This document shows, in pieces, positions 61,555 to 64,000 of a stretch of 64,000 bases of DNA. The notes beneath the pieces were generated by a model, which worked only from the letters and a program-made list of their open reading frames with translations, was not told the origin of the DNA and searched no databases. The position numbers and the translations under genes are program-made. Within the stretch, counting starts at the first letter, position 1. Each line of letters starts with the position of its first letter. This DNA comes from Bidens hawaiensis. Lineage: Eukaryota > Streptophyta > Magnoliopsida > Asterales > Asteraceae. The stretch lies in contig JAIQDT010005792.1 in NCBI GenBank assembly GCA_021521415.1, positions 62,001-126,000 on the forward strand, given 5' to 3'.

Positions 61555-61632
61555 GATAGCCCTGTTGGTTTGTTTGGTGTGTTGGAACTGGGTGGTCGCG
61601 GGTTTGAACCCGACCACCCGATTTTGGAAGCT
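61555..61632 (+). repeat. tRNA-related SINE-like segment
   Basis: TAGCCCTGTTGGTTTG followed about 40 nt later by GCGGGTTTGAACCCGACCAC resembles A and B boxes, with the second able to form a T-arm-like hairpin GGGTGGTCG...CGACCACCC. It is not a functional tRNA, because no acceptor stem can be formed. The downstream tail is not defined. Confidence 0.35.
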
Positions 61633-62283
61633 CATTTTCTTATTTTTATTTGCTTTTGATTAATTATTTTAATCAATAAACAATATTTTTAACAAACCCG
61701 ACACTCTATAATTGATGTTTCTTGTCGTTTTCTTGTCAACTAATCTTGTTACAAGGTTTTAATATATGTATATAGGGGGTGGTTCAGGAGAGAAATTATC
61801 TTATTGTGAGAAGTGTGAGAAATAAAATCTAACCATAGATTAATATTGAAATGGCCTACATAGATTGTGGCATATTTGTAATTATTGCTAACTGGTTTTA
61901 AAGACTTTTAATTAAAAAGGACAATGTTATAAATTTCATAGTATGTTAAATAAAGAAACTCAATTATATCAATATTTCCTTTTCATTCTTGCTTCCTCTC
62001 TGTTCAAAAATAACAAACGTAAAAAGAATAAAATCAAGTTTCAATATTATGTTAGTAACCATATTTTATTTAATTTTTGGTTTCAATATTTATAGACGCG
62101 GTTATGACAGAGACGGCGGTTATGACAGAGACGGTCATAATTAATGTTGATGCGTTGTGTACGGTAAATGTGGTGTGAGGATACGAGCATCGGGAAACTT
62201 GAAAGTGTAGTACACTACATCATTTGTTTTTGTATGGCATTACGTGGAAGGTATTTTGAGAATTGTGTATGTCAAAAATACTT
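61633..62283. other. Intergenic, nothing recognised
   Basis: AT-rich; a short direct repeat GGTTATGACAGAGACGG occurs at 62100 and 62119. Confidence 0.4.
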
Positions 62284-62443
62284 TGTATGTAGTTTAGTGC
62301 ACGTAAAAAATGTACCGTGTGTAGTTTAGTGTAGGTAAAAAACGTGTTATGTGTTGTTCAGTGTAGGTTAAAGAAATGTACAGTGTGTAGTTCAGTGTTG
62401 GTAAAAAATGTATTATGTGTAGTTCAGTGTAGGTAAAAAATGT
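62284..62443 (+). repeat. About five tandem units of 31-33 bp directly before an LTR
   Basis: Units carry GTGTAGTT(C/T)AGTGTAGGTAA followed by AAAATGTA and differ at a few positions. The last unit runs straight into the TGTAACATCCCG LTR start at 62444. Confidence 0.85.
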
Positions 62444-64000
62444 TGTAACATCCCGAAAATTCTAGAATAATATTTAATATAATATTTGTGTCGGGTGAAG
62501 TATTCGAGTTAGTGGGTTAATGATAATAACATGATAATAAAGCTTAAGGAGTAGCGGGCTTGGTTAATAGAATTAAAGATGGACCAAAAAGGAAAGATGG
62601 GCCTTAGTTCCATGGGCTTAAGGGAGTATAAATACCCCTTAAACCCTAATCCTTTCCATTTTTATCCAAATCTACACCATAGCCTACACCTTGAGAAACA
62701 CACACAAACATTATCCAAAAACCCGAGCCAAGATCCAAAGGTAGAAACCCGAACCTATTGGTGCTAGGTCGTCGTGAAGAACCAAAACAACATCAAGGCT
62801 TAACCGTGCTTGTATTTTGACTCGTTTAAGGTACGTTTATAATTAGGAATCGTTCGTTAGGGTTTGGATTAGTTGAGAAATCATAGATCTGTATGTGAAT
62901 AATGAAAACGAACCTAACACATCAAATCTTACTGAAATTGGTTAACATTCGATAGGTTAATCGATCTCTAAATGAGCCGTAGGGTGTGTGCTCAAATCTC
63001 ACCCCTTAAACACAGAAGTTTGGCCGATTTGATGGTTAGGGTTTGTAGGCGTTGCATAGACGATTCCAATGATACCAAAATCATGATATTTCGTTAAGAA
63101 TTGAAGGTTTAATTGCAGATTTAAGATATGTTGACTGTTATTGTTCTTGACGATTTTGACTTTGACCCGTGAGTCAAAGTCTGGATAAGAACTAGACGAT
63201 TCATTAGAATTAAGATAACGAATCAGGTAGTTCGTTACTCGCTGTCAAGATAGAGAATTAGCTACCCAGTTCGTTATGTTCAAATAACGAATCCAACGAT
63301 TTGTTACTCACCATTCGTCCTAATTCAGATAACGAATTAGGCTGTGTCTGGGTAACGAATCAGATGAAGATAGAGATAACGAATCAGTTAGCGAATGAAT
63401 GAGGATTTTGTAACGAATTAGACTGTGAATTGATAACGAATTAGATCGTGATCTGATAACGAATTAGGCTTAATTCGTTATAGCAATTGAGATAGCGAAT
63501 TAGAAAATGATTTAAAATTCTAATGGAAAATTTTGATAAGACAGTTAATAGCCTAGAACGAATTAGGCTTAACTCGACCCCAGCCAGGGGCTCTGCCCCT
63601 TGGACCCTGTTAGGGGCTGCCGCCCCTAGAACCCCGCTGTCAGGGGAGCTGCCCCCGAACCCCAGTTCGTTGAGGGTTGTAATTAGACTAGAAACGCGAT
63701 ATAGATAGTAGTAATTAATTGATATGTGTAATCGTTATACAGTTAGCCGTGCCAGCTAAAGAAATGATTAATTACTATCGGTGAACGTAGAAGGATTCAG
63801 GTGAGTTTCTAGCCCCATTCCTTGTTATGTTTTCGGGGCTGTGTGCATACTCGATGTGTTGTTAATACATTTATCCTAAGTGATAAGTGTATGCCATATG
63901 TGATATATGTGATAGATATGAATGATTGCTTGTCGATACGCGAACGATCTTCGGATATTGCACGTACTGTCAGGTTATAAATAAAGGTACGAATATTATA
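62444..64000 (+). mobile_element. Third copy of the TGTAACATCCC gypsy LTR, truncated by the window edge
   Basis: It starts TGTAACATCCCGAAAATTC and follows the family layout: half-palindrome CATGGGCTTAAGGG (62611), TATAAATA (62628), an AACGAAT motif array (63215-63560), GC-rich CCAGCCAGGGGCTCTGCCCC block (63580-63660), conserved GTGAGTTTCTAGCCCC and GTTTTCGGGGCTGTGTGCAT, and CGAACGATCTTCGGATATTG near the end. About 1.56 kb is present of an expected 2.2 kb, so whether an internal region follows is unknown. Confidence 0.75.

Noticed and set aside
61555..61632. A tRNA gene
   Set aside because: B-box and T-arm-like hairpin are present but no acceptor stem or anticodon arm can be formed; SINE-like at best.

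Overview
This 64-kb window is eukaryotic nuclear DNA from a flowering plant. It is AT-rich, has spliced genes with GT-AG introns, and carries a PYR/PYL-type abscisic-acid receptor, a CLASSY chromatin remodeler, a nucleus-encoded mitochondrial ribosomal protein, and plant-type Athila, Tat, Ale-like, Helitron, Mutator and MITE elements. The wording of the repeats (LTRs opening TGTAACATCCCG, CACGGCCGTG motifs in the Athila LTR) reminds me of large repeat-rich Asteraceae genomes; that family assignment is inference from memory, not proof.

Only two host genes look functional, both on the minus strand and head to tail: a three-exon mitochondrial bL27 gene (45152-45771, with a 5'-UTR intron reaching to about 47090) and a five-coding-exon CLSY gene of 1273 codons (48322-53073, leader to about 54420). 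A third host locus, a PYL ABA receptor (20956-21542), is complete in outline but broken by one frameshift.

The rest is mobile DNA in layers. 1-625: partial LTR (minus) that interrupts an Athila element. 626-9234: decayed Athila (minus), whose 5' LTR sits exactly on the protease active-site codons of an older Ty1/copia element continuing at 9235-12542. 13549-14820: possible non-autonomous Helitron. 14976-17133: solo gypsy LTR with perfect 5-bp target duplications. 17440-18879: decayed coiled-coil/acidic coding sequence of unknown family. 19650-20062: LTR-like promoter block with a TATA-centred hairpin. 23970-31128: four-level nest (Tat element B, Tat element A, gypsy LTR, second solo LTR), each level supported by target duplications or matching broken ends. 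31165-33173: MITEs. 33577-35010: Pack-MULE with a captured host exon. 37630-42107: Helitron Rep/helicase with all catalytic motifs but five nonsense codons. 44383-44928: MITE. 54700-64000: MITEs, an LTR fragment, a SINE-like sequence, a tandem array, and the start of a third copy of the TGTAACATCCC gypsy LTR that runs off the window.

The mobile layer touches the host layer in several places: two MITEs lie inside CLSY introns, the ABA receptor is pseudogenised beside TE remnants, and a Mutator element has copied a host gene start. CLSY proteins belong to the RNA-directed DNA methylation pathway that silences such elements. I found no clearly new biological system; the strongest leads are the Pack-MULE, the CLSY gene with its intronic MITEs, and conserved palindromes and motif arrays inside the LTR promoters.
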